A stretch of DNA of 64,000 nucleotides from Streptomyces fodineus (GCF_001735805.1 NZ_CP017248.1:1798001-1862000); one strand, 5' to 3'; positions 53,716-63,322 are shown, counted from the first letter of the stretch. Made by a program: numbers and translations. The notes: generated by a model not told the origin, from the sequence alone.

Positions 53716-53897
53716 CCTTTGACTACCAGTGCTCATCTACGCTTCCGTGCCCCACGGCCGGCTCGGGTTCGGGTGCCTGCCGCACCGTTTGCCGCCAGCG
53801 GGCCTGCTCGGCGGGCTGCCGGTTGTGCCGGCGGGGCCTCGGGCGGCGGCTCGTCGTCTTGGCGGCCGTCGTCCCCAGCGGTGGCCCGTCCCAGGGG

Positions 53898-54419
53898 CTA
53901 TGGGCGGGTACCGGACGCGGAGGGGGTCGCGGACCGCGCCGGGTCCCTCGACCGTTCCGACATGCGCGGGCGTGGGGTGATGCCCGAGGGCGGTGGTTCT
54001 ATCGGGGTTGTCGAGGGGGCGGCGGAGGGTGAGGCGGTGGTGACCGGGGGGCCGGTGGGAATGGTCGTCGTACCCGTCGAGGGGCGCGCCGTGGGGCGAG
54101 GGGTGACATCTTCGGGAGCCGACTCGGCCGGGGTCGGTGGGGCCGTGGGGCTGCTCGCGGGGGGCGGAGCGAGCGGGACCGTCGGAGAGGCGGGGTCCTG
54201 GTGGGTGGTGCGCAGCAGTGGTATGGCGAGGAGGGTGGCGACCGCGCAGGCCGCGCCGGCTGTGATGGCAGCGCGCAGGATGCGGCGGCGGGCCGCGCCA
54301 CGGCGGATCTCCTCGTACCGGCCGGGGGGCGGAGCGAGGTACTCGGAGGGCGGCCGGACTATGACGGCGAGCGGGTCGTCGGGTTCGAAGCCCTCGCCGT
54401 CGTCATTGTATGTGATCAA
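53898..54419 (-). CDS. Membrane partner of the ECF sigma factor (anti-sigma-like)
   Basis: 173 residues. TTG 54419 is preceded by GAGGAG at proper distance and overlaps the sigma gene by 17 bp. The cytoplasmic part (ITYNDDGEGFEPDDPLAVIVRPP) is short and acidic, then a basic stretch, one membrane segment (AAITAGAACAVATLLAIPLL) and a Thr/Pro/Ser-rich extracytoplasmic tail. No ZAS motif (HxxxCxxC) is present, so it is not a classical zinc anti-sigma factor. Its coupling suggests that it controls the sigma factor all the same. Confidence 0.7.
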   Translation of the reverse strand: MITYNDDGEGFEPDDPLAVIVRPPSEYLAPPPGRYEEIRRGAARRRILRAAITAGAACAVATLLAIPLLRTTHQDPASPTVPLAPPPASSPTAPPTPAESAPEDVTPRPTARPSTGTTTIPTGPPVTTASPSAAPSTTPIEPPPSGITPRPRMSERSRDPARSATPSASGTRP

Positions 54420-54894
54420 GGCTTCTCCTCAGGTGGGCGCGGAGCAGTTCGCGGGCCGCGTGCAGGTCGGCCTTGACGGTTCCTTCCTTGCGCCCGGTCA
54501 GCACGGCCACCTCCCGGATCGGCAAGTCAGCGTAGTAGTGCAGAAGGGTCGGTATGCGCAGTCGTTCGGGGAGCGCCTGGACCAGCAGGCGGACCGAGGG
54601 GTCGGTCTGCTCGGTGAGCGGGCGGACGGACGCCTCCGCGGTGGCGCGCTGTACGGCCTTGCGCTCGCGCTCCAGCTTGCGCCAGTGGTCCCGGACGATG
54701 TTGGCGGCCGTGACGTAGAGGAAGCCCCGGGGCTCCGACACGGAGGTCCAGCGGGCCCACAGGCGGGTGAACGCCTCCGAGGCGATCTCGTGGGCGGTCT
54801 CGTCGTCGTCGACCAGGCGGCGGCACCAGCCGGCCAGGCGCGGGTAGAGAGCGGCGAACAGCTCTGCTGCCGCCTTCTCGCGGGACCGTTTCAA
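54403..54894 (-). CDS. ECF-type RNA polymerase sigma factor
   Basis: 163 residues from TTG 54894, which has GGAG 5-6 nt upstream; the frame to 54945 is less likely. Region 2: AELFAALYPRLAGWCRRLVDDDETAHEIASEAFTRLWARW, with the conserved FLYVTAANIVRDHWRK. Region 4: ALPERLRIPTLLHYYADLPIREVAVLTGRKEGTVKADLHAARELL. The length is typical. The downstream membrane protein overlaps its end, as in sigma/anti-sigma pairs. The sortase pair behind it is on the same strand, but about 120 bp upstream. Confidence 0.88.
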   Translation of the reverse strand: MKRSREKAAAELFAALYPRLAGWCRRLVDDDETAHEIASEAFTRLWARWTSVSEPRGFLYVTAANIVRDHWRKLERERKAVQRATAEASVRPLTEQTDPSVRLLVQALPERLRIPTLLHYYADLPIREVAVLTGRKEGTVKADLHAARELLRAHLRRSLDHIQ

Positions 54895-55014
54895 CGCTCT
54901 CCATCGGGGTGGGGGCACTCGTCGCGCCCGGGGCACACGGGGCACCCGTGGGAAAGACCCCGGACCGACGGCGTACGTTCCATCGGCCCGGGACCCGGAG
55001 CGGGCGGCGACCGG

Positions 55015-55632
55015 TCAGTGGCTCGCGGTGCTCAGCGCGGCGAAGACGATCACGTTGTCGAGATAGCCGTCGCCGGTACGGGGTCCACCGCACGTGATGA
55101 GCCGTAGCTCGGGCCGGTCGACGTCGCCGTAGACCTCCTTCGTCGGAAAGTCGGCCTTGGCGACGGTCCGTACGGAGGTGACGGTGAACTCGGCCGACCT
55201 GCCGTTCTCCAGGCGCACCGTGATCCCGTCGCCCCGGCGCAGCCGGTCGAGGTGGCGGAAGACCCCGGCCCCGTAGGCACCGACCGTGACGTGGCCGAGG
55301 ATCACCGACGGACCCAACTGGCCCGGCGCCGGTGAGTGCTGGTACCAGCCCGCCTGGTCGTGCGCGGTGATCGGGGGCACCTGCACGCTGCCGTCCTGCG
55401 CCAGCCCGAGTCGCATGACCGGCGTATCGACGCCGATCTCGGGGATCCGCAGCCGCGCCGGTGCCGAACGGCCCGGCGCAGCGGGTGCGTTCGCCGTGTC
55501 CGCGGAAGACCGGGCAGGCGTACCGCCGGGGCGGGGGGCCGACGCCCCGTCGCTGCCGTGGCCGGCGCAGCTCACAAGCAGTGCGGCCGGCACCACCGCG
55601 GTGACGAACGCGCGCCTGGAGAGGTGGGTCAT
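55015..55632 (-). CDS. Class F sortase
   Basis: 205 residues. ATG 55632 overlaps the upstream stop (ATGA). A Tat- or Sec-like signal with SRRAFVTAVVPAALLVSC (possible lipobox LVSC, Cys22) precedes a Pro/Ala linker. The catalytic domain from about residue 60 has VILGHVTVG (His114) and LITCGGP (Cys181). The third residue is unclear: the usual YRDN after the Cys reads YLDN here. It attaches a surface protein by its C-terminal sorting signal. The gene upstream encodes the likely substrate. Confidence 0.85.
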   Translation of the reverse strand: MTHLSRRAFVTAVVPAALLVSCAGHGSDGASAPRPGGTPARSSADTANAPAAPGRSAPARLRIPEIGVDTPVMRLGLAQDGSVQVPPITAHDQAGWYQHSPAPGQLGPSVILGHVTVGAYGAGVFRHLDRLRRGDGITVRLENGRSAEFTVTSVRTVAKADFPTKEVYGDVDRPELRLITCGGPRTGDGYLDNVIVFAALSTASH

Positions 55633-56030
55633 GCCCCGGTCGCCCGTCGGCGGCGCACGAGGAAGACTGCCGCGCCGCCCACGGCGAGGGCGCCCGCGGC
55701 ACCGCCGCCGACCAGCATGCCGTCCGAGCCGGAGCCGTTGGAGCCGGTGGTCACGCCGGTATTGGGGGCGCCACTCGGTACAACACCGACCTGGCCGCGC
55801 CTCTCGCTCGGGGCGGGGGTCGACGCGGGGGTGGCCGCCCGACTCGGCTCCCGGGTGGGGACCGCGCTCGGCTCCGCACTGGCCGACGCGCTGGGCCGAG
55901 CCGACGGCTCGGAGGTGGCGGAGGGCCGGGCGGTCGGGGACGCGCTCGCCCCGTGGGCGAACGCGGGCACCGTGCTCGCCAGCACGGCGACGCACGCGGC
56001 TGCCGTGGCGCTGAGGACTGTTCGGCGCAT
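55629..56030 (-). CDS. Sortase substrate with APNTG-type signal
   Basis: 133 residues from ATG 56030. A Sec signal (MRRTVLSATAAACVAVLASTVPAFA) is followed by a Ser/Pro/Ala-rich rod of about 65 residues. A sorting signal follows: GAPNTG, a Gly/Ser spacer, a membrane segment (GGAAGALAVGGAAVFL) and a positive tail (VRRRRATGA). APNTG deviates from LPxTG in the first position. ATGA overlap with the sortase gene supports a two-gene operon. It would be displayed on the cell wall. Confidence 0.75.
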   Translation of the reverse strand: MRRTVLSATAAACVAVLASTVPAFAHGASASPTARPSATSEPSARPSASASAEPSAVPTREPSRAATPASTPAPSERRGQVGVVPSGAPNTGVTTGSNGSGSDGMLVGGGAAGALAVGGAAVFLVRRRRATGA

Positions 56031-56278
56031 GAATCGCTCTCTTTCGTCGGCCGGCCAGGCGGGTGGCCGGGCGGGCTGCGTGATGGATCGAGCGGAGAGA
56101 CGAGACAGGATCAGCACAGGTTGTAAAGGACTGGCAAAGCCGCGTGGGGTGCGGGCAGAGTGCACGGTCGGTCCCCGCTGAGCGCTTCACACAGCTCGCC
56201 CCAGCGCGGGAGCCACTCCGATCCGGGCATCTACCCCGAGACCGAGGACCGCCTCGCCGACGTGCCTCTGCACCATGA

Positions 56279-56545
56279 TCGGCTCGTGATCAACGAGCCC
56301 CGCTCGCCCGGCAGGGTGCTCTACGGGACGGGAACTGCCTGCGGGGGCGGGGCGAGCTACGAGAAAGGTACGCGGCCCAGTTCGCCGAAGGCCGGTGCCG
56401 TGCCGAGATCATCGGCAGGCTCACCGAGGGCGACTGGGTGGTCGATCAGGAGATCGCCCACGGCCTGGCCGACGACCCGGTCCGTGTGCTGGTCGCGTAC
56501 CGCGTACGCGGAGGGCTCATCGACCGCGTCGACTTCCTCCGTTGA
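56279..56545 (+). pseudogene. 3' fragment of a SnoaL/NTF2-like protein
   Basis: A frame closed at 56276 upstream ends at TGA 56543 and reads LRERYAAQFAEGRCRAEIIGRLTEGDWVVDQEIAHGL, then VLVAYRVRGGLIDRVDFLR. This is the C-terminal half of an NTF2-like (SnoaL/steroid isomerase) fold. No start codon gives a full domain, so the 5' half is missing. Confidence 0.55.
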
Positions 56546-56618
56546 AGCGAGCACCGATGCCCGGCAACAGGCGGTCACACCGTCAAGCCGCGTTGCGGTG
56601 AGAAGCCGTCATGCGAGG

Positions 56619-58178
56619 ATGGTCGGCCTGCCCGTTCAACAAGTGGTATTCAGCTGGAGTACACGCCGTTTCAAGATCGTGTCGCCAGAGTTCGTCACCT
56701 TCAACTCGCCCAAGGGGCTGGGCGATTCGGACAAGCTGGTGATCTACACGGCCGGTGGCGCGGTGGTCGACCGCGTTGAGTGGGCCGCCAACGGGGCAAA
56801 GCCGGCGATGGCGCGTTGCGGCGGCGACGGCACCGGGGCGTGGGTGACCACGACCGCGGCGTCCACGTTCGGCGCCTCGAACGCCTCGGGCTGCCCGTCG
56901 TCGATACCGGCGGCGAGCCGGGTGCGGATCAACGAATTCCTCCTCGACAGCAACGGCAACACCGTCGACTCGGTGACCTGGGCCACCGATGGCGCCAAGC
57001 CGTCGGACGAGCGCTGCGCCAACGGCACCGGCTGGTTCCAGACCTCCACGACCGCGACGCCCGGCAGCGCGAACTCCTGCTCGGGCAGCGGCGGTGGCGG
57101 TGGTACCGGCGGTGGTGGAGGTCGGCTGCTGGGTGGCGGCGGCGCTCTCACCAGCGGCTGCACCTCCGAAGCGCCCTCCGGTACGGGTTCCACCCCGGCG
57201 GGCACCCTGGCGTGGCCGGGCGGGCTGGACGTCACGATCGCCGACGACGTCTGCGCGTTCACCACGTCCACCGGCCCTGAAGGCCGGGACCTGAGCGGCC
57301 TGGCGTTCGACCCGGCGAACCCGTCGGTGCTGTGGGCCGCCAAGAACAAGAACTGGCTGTACAGGCTGGTCAAGAGCAACGGCAAGTGGATCCCGGACGC
57401 GTCATGGAGCGCGACCGGCAAGCAGATCCGCTTCGCCGGCGGCACCGGCCAGCCGGACTCCGAGGGCCTGACGGTCGGCGCCAACGGCCACATCTACGTG
57501 ACCTCCGAGCGTGACAACGCCAACAACACGGTCCCGAAAGACACCATCATGGAGTTCGACCCGGCCGCGACCGGATCGCCGCTGACGCCGATCCACCAGT
57601 GGGACATGACCGCGCAGTTCCCGCAGCTCGACACCGGCAGCAAGGACGACGCCAACCTGGGCTTCGAGGGCGTCGGCTACATACCGGACAGCTGGCTGAC
57701 CTCGAACGGCTGGGTCGACCCCCTCACCGGCGCCGCCTACAAGCCTGCGAACTACCCGCTGCACGGGTCGGGCCTGTTCTTCGGCGGCCTGGAGTGGGAC
57801 GGCACGCTGCACGTCTACGGCCTGAACTCCGACGCCACGTTCACCACGTTCGGCACGATCGCGACCGGCAAGGTCTCCGTGATGGACGTGACGTTCGACG
57901 CCGGAACCCAGCGCATCATCGCGACCTGCGACAACACCTGCGGCGAGACGCACACCTTCATGAAGGTCAACGCCGGCGGCGCGATCGTTCCGGACGTGAC
58001 CTACACGAACCCGACCGTCATGCCGACCGACAACCTGGAGGGCTTCGCGATCGCGCCGACGTCGACGTGCGTCAACGGCTCCCGCGAGGCGGTCTGGAGC
58101 GACGACGGCATCTACGGCTTCGGCTCGGGAAGCTCCTCCTACGGACACGCCCTCTACAGCGGCACCTTCCCCTGCTGA
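56619..58178 (+). pseudogene. 5'-truncated lamin-tail-domain secreted protein
   Basis: From about 56690 the frame reads as a secreted protein with parts of two lamin-tail domains (GDSDKLVIYTAGGAVVDRVEWAANG, then RVRINEFLLDSNGNTVDSVTWATDGAKP), a Gly-rich linker and a propeller-like domain (LDVTIADDVCAF, PSVLWAAKNKNWLYRL, SEGLTVGANGHIYVTSERD). Intact homologues start with a signal peptide and a complete first lamin domain; here the frame before 56690 continues through unrelated sequence, including the SnoaL fragment in another frame. The 3' part is intact. It may not be exported. Confidence 0.65.
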
Positions 58179-58326
58179 TCCTGCCGACCACGCAAGACGG
58201 CTCAGGCACGGGGCCGCCTCCCGCGGGTTGAACCAGTTGGTTTCCGCGCCGTTGCCCGTTGACGGTGGAGATGGGGTTGTCGGTCAGCGGGCGCAGGCGG
58301 CTGCCTCGACTGCCCAGAACGGATGG

Positions 58327-60726
58327 TCAGGGGGTGGTGGCCTTGGCGTGGGCGGTCAGCGTGATGATCACGGGGTCCTCGGTGGAGAGACGGCCCGACC
58401 AGGCGTGGAGCGCGACACGGGCCAGTACTGCGGCGGTTTTGGTGTCACCGACGGCGGCGTGATGGCCGATCACAGCGAGGACGAGTTCGTGGCTGTCTTC
58501 GTGCAGTGCCATGGACAGGTCCAGGCGATGGGCGATCTCGGCCAATCGCGCCCGGCCGCCGGGTCGTGTGGGATCACCGGGCAGTGCGGCCGAGAGCAGG
58601 GCCAGTGCGGTCTTCCCGGCCGTCGTCAATTCGTTGGGTCCCATCACCACGGCGCGCATCACGGTTTGCAGGGCTGGATGCACTTCGACGGCTTCGACAT
58701 CGCCGTCGTCGTGGACGGTGGCCAGTGCCTCGGCGGCGAGCCGGTCCATGGCCAGGTGCAGGCCCACCTTGTCGTGCAGGACCTTTCCGAAGCCGGTGGC
58801 GGCGGGGAGCCCGGTGGTGTTGCGGGGCTTGCACGACGCGGAAAGCAGTTCGAGTGAAACCGGGCCGGTGCCCAGGCAGCTCAGCACCCCGAGCAGTTCG
58901 GCGGCGTGCTTGCCGGCGCTGTCCAGCCGCAGCTCCTCAACCGCCTGCTTCCACAGCGCGGCCAGTGGGACCTCGTAGTCGCCCGGTCCGCCGCGCGCCA
59001 GCAACACAGCGGAGAGCCGGTCGAGTTCCTCAAGGTGCTCGGTCACGCTCAGACGGTGTTTTGCCAGGAAGTGACCCAGTTGGATGAGCAGCGGCGGCAG
59101 ATCCCCGGCGCGTGCGGCAAGGGCGTCCTGCTCGTCGGCTGTGAGCCGCGGCGCGAGGGAATGCAGCAGGGCGCGGCTGTCTGCACGATCCAGGGGCGGC
59201 ACCGGCACATGGTTGTCGGTCCGGTCGGTCCAGCTGATGTGCCGGCTGGTGACGAGGATGTGGCCGGCGCCGAGTGGCAGGAGCTCGTTCAGACGTGCCG
59301 GCGAGTCGGCGTTGTCCAGCACCAGGAGCCAGCCGCGTTCGACACGGCCGGTGCGCAGGCGGTGCAGCACGGCCGCCTCTGGTGGCCGGCCGTCGGGGCC
59401 GGGAGGAATGGACAGCTCGTTACCCAGGTGGGCCAACGAGCGAATGAGGCTCTGTGCGTCCCGGGCCTGGCTCCACCACACGAAGTCGTACTCGTGGCTG
59501 TATCGGTGTGCGTACTCCAGAGCAGTTGTCGTTTTGCCGACACCAGCAAGACCATGCAGCACACACATCCCGTCGCTGCCAGGCCGGTTCAGATGGGTGT
59601 GGATGGCCTTCAACACCGCCTCGCGCCCCACGAATCGCGGGTTACGAGGCTGGAGGCCGTAGCTGACCCTCAGCGGCGGCCCGTCCCTGCGGACGCGGTT
59701 GTGCTGCGAGGGGAGTGTGGAGGACGGCAGGGACCGTGCCTTCGCCGGTGCGTTGCTCCTTGGAAGCACCTCGTGCGCCAGGCTCCACGCCCGCCGTACG
59801 TCGGAGAGGGTGAGCCGCTCACCGAGCGGTTCTGCGATGTCTTCACGAAGGAGGTAGGCCCGCTGTCCGCCGACCTCGGCGTCACGGCCGGGTGCACGCT
59901 CCAGCAGACCGCCGTAGAAGACCTCCGCGACTGCTTCGTCGGCTTCCGGTATGAGTTCGCGCTGAGCGGCCCGCATCAGGCCCACGGTGATCAGTGAGAA
60001 GGGCGCCAGGAGCGCTGCGAGCCGTAGTGCCGCCGGCCCCGCGATCTCTTCGAACGCCCGCAGGAAGTCATGTGGATCGGCGGGTGGGGATGGCGAGTCG
60101 AGGCCGCTCCAGAGCTCCCCTTGTGAACCGACCGGGATTCCCTCGCCGTGGTACCAATCGGTCCTCGGATCGGTCACGAGGCGTACCCAGCCCTGGGTGG
60201 ACGGCTGATCGTCCAGGGCCAGGACGGGGACCGCGCCGGCTGCGTCGAGACCGGCAGCCTCCTCGAGGCTGCCCGGCTGGAGACGACACGTCAGCCATGC
60301 GGTCGGCGTGGCGGGGCGCTCCGCCCGCCAGCTGAAGGGAGCCAGCAGAGGACCTAGGCGGTGTCTCAAGGAGGACGGCAGCGGCTGCAGCACGGCGGTT
60401 GAGCAGGATCGGCACCAGGTGTCGAGCAGGTCGACCGCGCGGCCGTCCCGCCAGGCGGGACCGACACAATCGCTCACCACCAGCAGGGCTTGCCGCCCCG
60501 GTACCGGAGTGATCGTATTCCCTGCACGCAGCGGGCCCCGCGCCGAGGCATCAATGGTCTGAATCTGCACATCGTGGAATGGGGCCTGCTGCAGTCTGTC
60601 CTGCAAGTCATGAACGGTTTCATCCCACACCTCCATCGAGGCTGCCGTGTCGACGACCAGGTTCATGGTCAGGTGTGGACCGTCGGCTATACGACGCAGC
60701 GCGCGCAGGAATGCGGGCAGGCTCAT
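58327..60726 (-). CDS. SAV_2336-type vWA / NB-ARC STAND NTPase
   Basis: 799 residues, ATG 60726 overlapping the upstream stop (ATGA). Residues 20-115 are a vWA-like domain (VVDTAASMEVW, ALLVVSDCVGPAWRDG), and 215-280 are the helical segment usual in SAV_2336 proteins (PAALRLAALLAPFSLITVGLMRAAQREL). The NB-ARC ATPase starts at about 365: FVGREAVLKAI, Walker A GLAGVGKTT (392-400), Walker B LLVLDNAD (about 467-474), GHILVTSR. The C-terminal 130 residues are helical. STAND proteins oligomerise on sensing a trigger. It is coupled to the VMAP-C/protease gene, so the two make one system, probably anti-invader or self-killing. Confidence 0.88.
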   Translation of the reverse strand: MSLPAFLRALRRIADGPHLTMNLVVDTAASMEVWDETVHDLQDRLQQAPFHDVQIQTIDASARGPLRAGNTITPVPGRQALLVVSDCVGPAWRDGRAVDLLDTWCRSCSTAVLQPLPSSLRHRLGPLLAPFSWRAERPATPTAWLTCRLQPGSLEEAAGLDAAGAVPVLALDDQPSTQGWVRLVTDPRTDWYHGEGIPVGSQGELWSGLDSPSPPADPHDFLRAFEEIAGPAALRLAALLAPFSLITVGLMRAAQRELIPEADEAVAEVFYGGLLERAPGRDAEVGGQRAYLLREDIAEPLGERLTLSDVRRAWSLAHEVLPRSNAPAKARSLPSSTLPSQHNRVRRDGPPLRVSYGLQPRNPRFVGREAVLKAIHTHLNRPGSDGMCVLHGLAGVGKTTTALEYAHRYSHEYDFVWWSQARDAQSLIRSLAHLGNELSIPPGPDGRPPEAAVLHRLRTGRVERGWLLVLDNADSPARLNELLPLGAGHILVTSRHISWTDRTDNHVPVPPLDRADSRALLHSLAPRLTADEQDALAARAGDLPPLLIQLGHFLAKHRLSVTEHLEELDRLSAVLLARGGPGDYEVPLAALWKQAVEELRLDSAGKHAAELLGVLSCLGTGPVSLELLSASCKPRNTTGLPAATGFGKVLHDKVGLHLAMDRLAAEALATVHDDGDVEAVEVHPALQTVMRAVVMGPNELTTAGKTALALLSAALPGDPTRPGGRARLAEIAHRLDLSMALHEDSHELVLAVIGHHAAVGDTKTAAVLARVALHAWSGRLSTEDPVIITLTAHAKATTP

Positions 60727-62660
60727 GGCTCTGCCACCGGATCCGCCGGCGACAGACGCGGAAACGCCACGCGGAGCCGCTCCGGATCGGCATAGATGAG
60801 GCAGATGCGGGCGGCAGGCTCATCGACGTGTCTGCTCGCCTGCTGCCGGCGCCAGCTTCGTACTGCTTCCGGTATTTCTTCCAGCGGCACTCTGCTGGCC
60901 ATGTCCGACAGAGCGGCCTCGGTTTCAGGTGCCAATGGGTCCGGTGTCCACAGCAGCACGGGCGACCCTTGAAGAAGGGCTGCGGCGACCGGATCCCCTG
61001 ACCGGGGGAAGATCAAGCCGGCGGCGTCAAGCAGGAGAGCGCGGCCGCCGGCGCCGCGCACCCATCGGGTCTGACGTTCCGAGGGCGGGGTGTCCTTCAG
61101 TGACCGCCATCGCCGCCGCCACCGCCAGTGCAGTCTGTCTCGTTCGATCAGTTCGGCGGGGGCCACCCAGACGGGGTGATCCCACCCGAGCACATGGGGC
61201 ACCGTCTCGTCTGCCGTGATGAACTTCTCCACCGGCAGGGTCAACAGCCGAAACGGCAGCACGAACTCGATGGGGGCGGAGAGGTGCGTGAAGGTGCCTT
61301 CCTGCAACTCGAACTGTCCGACCACATGCCGAACCGTCTGCGGCAGGCTCTCGTGGCCCGCCTCCTCCACCAGTCGCATCCTTCGGGTTGTGCCGTCCGG
61401 CCGCACGATCAGGGCGGTCAGGTGGTAGTGGCGTCCTTCCTCCCCCCAGTAGGTGCGATCCACCGCGATGGAGAGAACTGGCTCCTGTCTCGGTACAGGC
61501 AGCGGCCGGATGCCCAGCCGAGTCGCCACCCGCTTCTGCCACGCGTCCAGTTCCGCGCGGACATCGGCCGGGGCCGCTGCTGCCCGCCGCGCGACGAACT
61601 CCAGTAGGGCGGGAGTCCGTCCAGGTGGGTCGCCGCGTTCCTCTAGATCCCGAAGTCGTCCCAGCGCGCCTTCCGACCCTGTGTGGGCGAGCAGCTCCTG
61701 CAGCCGATTGCGCTCACCGGCCAGAAGCAGCGAGGGCGTCGCAAACTTGTCGGCCAGGGCCGCGAAGGCCTCTACTTCCGAGCTTCCCGGGTCGAGTGCT
61801 CGCAGGACGTCCACCAGGACGCGGAGCGCCTCGGGGCGGCCCATGAGCTGGCGTACCAGCTGCGTCACGCTCGTCCGCACAGGCACATGCTCGTCCACGT
61901 CCAGGCCGGTCGCGGCTTGCAGTTCTTGAACCAACGAGGGGAAGAGAAGCGGACTCCGGATCACGGGCAGGGCCATCAGGGCCTCTACCAAGTCACTGAA
62001 TTCCCGCAGGGTAGGCGCGTCGTGCGCAGGCAAGGCCGCTCCGGCGGGCTGCGGGACCAGGAGCGGTATTCGCTGCAAGGCCGCCGACAGAGGCAGGAAC
62101 CGGCCGCTCTTCTTGTCAGGGGCGTCTTGCAGGGCAGTGAAGACACCGACGACAGCACCCAGTTCGTCAACGACAGGGCTGCCGCTGCTGCCGGGGCCGG
62201 GTAACCCCGTCCCGAAGTCAAGCAGTCCCCATTCATCCGACCTGTCCAGCTGCGGTGCGTCTTTCACGACAGCAGGCAGAATCCCTTTCGCCGTGATGAG
62301 CCGGACGACGTGTCCAGTCCTGGCCCTGTCAGAGATCGTTCGTGGCAGGGGGAGGAAGTCGCGCGGTTCGACCAGGCGCAGAACAGCGACGTCGCCGGAG
62401 GCAGCTCGCCTCGGCAGCCATGAGCCGGGAACGACCTCAGCGGTGGCCTCCTCGGCAGGCTCTTCCCCCGTTGCGAGCAGCGCGACCTGAAGCGGAGTGC
62501 GCGGGCCGTGATCACTGTGCGAGTCGAGTCCCAGGGCGGCGGTCACCACGTGGGCGCACGTCAAAATCTGATGCCGGCTGATAAGGAATCCGGACCCGAC
62601 CGGCCGGCCCTCGCGGCCCTTGATCTGAACCAGCCGAGGAGCATCGCGCCGCGCCTCCAT
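60723..62660 (-). CDS. Trypsin-like protease / EAD2 / VMAP-C protein
   Basis: 645 residues from ATG 62660 (TTG 62666, close to GGAGG, is an alternative). The trypsin-like domain (1-205) keeps the triad His37 (LTCAHVV), Asp90 (SGDVAVL) and Ser159 (GSSGSP). It has no signal peptide, so it acts inside the cell. Residues about 220-310 match effector-associated domain 2 (LVEALMALPVIRSPLLFPSLVQEL, LVRQLMGRPEALRVLVDVLRALDPGS). The C-terminal 240 residues are VMAP-C (IEFVLPFRLLTLPVEKF, VLGWDHPVWVA, LLQGSPVLLW). VMAP proteins partner vWA/NTPase proteins in conflict systems. The ATGA overlap with the next gene gives the physical link. The protease is the likely effector. Confidence 0.88.
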   Translation of the reverse strand: MEARRDAPRLVQIKGREGRPVGSGFLISRHQILTCAHVVTAALGLDSHSDHGPRTPLQVALLATGEEPAEEATAEVVPGSWLPRRAASGDVAVLRLVEPRDFLPLPRTISDRARTGHVVRLITAKGILPAVVKDAPQLDRSDEWGLLDFGTGLPGPGSSGSPVVDELGAVVGVFTALQDAPDKKSGRFLPLSAALQRIPLLVPQPAGAALPAHDAPTLREFSDLVEALMALPVIRSPLLFPSLVQELQAATGLDVDEHVPVRTSVTQLVRQLMGRPEALRVLVDVLRALDPGSSEVEAFAALADKFATPSLLLAGERNRLQELLAHTGSEGALGRLRDLEERGDPPGRTPALLEFVARRAAAAPADVRAELDAWQKRVATRLGIRPLPVPRQEPVLSIAVDRTYWGEEGRHYHLTALIVRPDGTTRRMRLVEEAGHESLPQTVRHVVGQFELQEGTFTHLSAPIEFVLPFRLLTLPVEKFITADETVPHVLGWDHPVWVAPAELIERDRLHWRWRRRWRSLKDTPPSERQTRWVRGAGGRALLLDAAGLIFPRSGDPVAAALLQGSPVLLWTPDPLAPETEAALSDMASRVPLEEIPEAVRSWRRQQASRHVDEPAARICLIYADPERLRVAFPRLSPADPVAEP

Positions 62661-62669
62661 CGACAAAAC

Positions 62670-63165
62670 GCCCTCCGTTCCCCGGGCCCGCCGATTATCC
62701 GGCCTCAAGGCGCTGACGCCCAAGTACTCGCGCAGCAGCCGGTCTATCACCGCTGAAGGACTCTGCAAGGCCGCAGACCGTGCCGTGGCCCTTTGCGGCG
62801 GTACGAGGCGAGCGACAGGACTGTCGGCCAGTCCGGCCCTGCGCCGCCGGTGGTATCGATCAGCAGCCGGCCGCATCCCCCGCTTCCCCTCGCCAGAAGG
62901 CCAGAATTGTCCGCGACGGCAAAGGCGTCGGGATGGTCGGGCCCCAGCACCCGCTCCTTTCGGGCAATAGGTACTCGGAGGCGGTCGCAGCCACTGCCGC
63001 AGCGCGATGGCCACGGATGCAGCAGCAAGGGCATGCGGTGCGGGCAGTGGTACGAGGTGCCAGGCGGCATGGTTGACGGTGGTGAGCACGTAGAGGGTCG
63101 CAGCGGCCCGCAGATCCGCCACCAGGGTCACCAGTTGCTCGTTCAGCCGACTGATGGCGAAGCCC
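62670..63165 (-). pseudogene. Gene debris upstream of the VMAP-C gene, including a TPR_10 unit
   Basis: At 62879-62968 the minus strand reads IARKERVLGPDHPDAFAVADN, the characteristic RVLGPDHPDT motif of TPR_10 repeats in NB-ARC proteins, with no start or neighbouring repeats. A second stretch (about 63000-63165, NEQLVTLVADLRAAATLYVLTTVNHA) is protein-like but unidentified. Frames differ, so these are scattered remnants. Confidence 0.5.
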
Positions 63166-63322
63166 CCGCGGCCGGCAGCCGGGTCGCACTGGGCGTTAAC
63201 CCGGACCAGGACGTCCAGCGGCGGGCAGCCCCCCGTGGGCGCTGCCCGTGGCCGCAGCGTCGAGAGGCAGGCCCACCCCGACCGGCATCGCTGTCCCCAC
63301 TGCATTGTGGTGCCGCCGCCAG

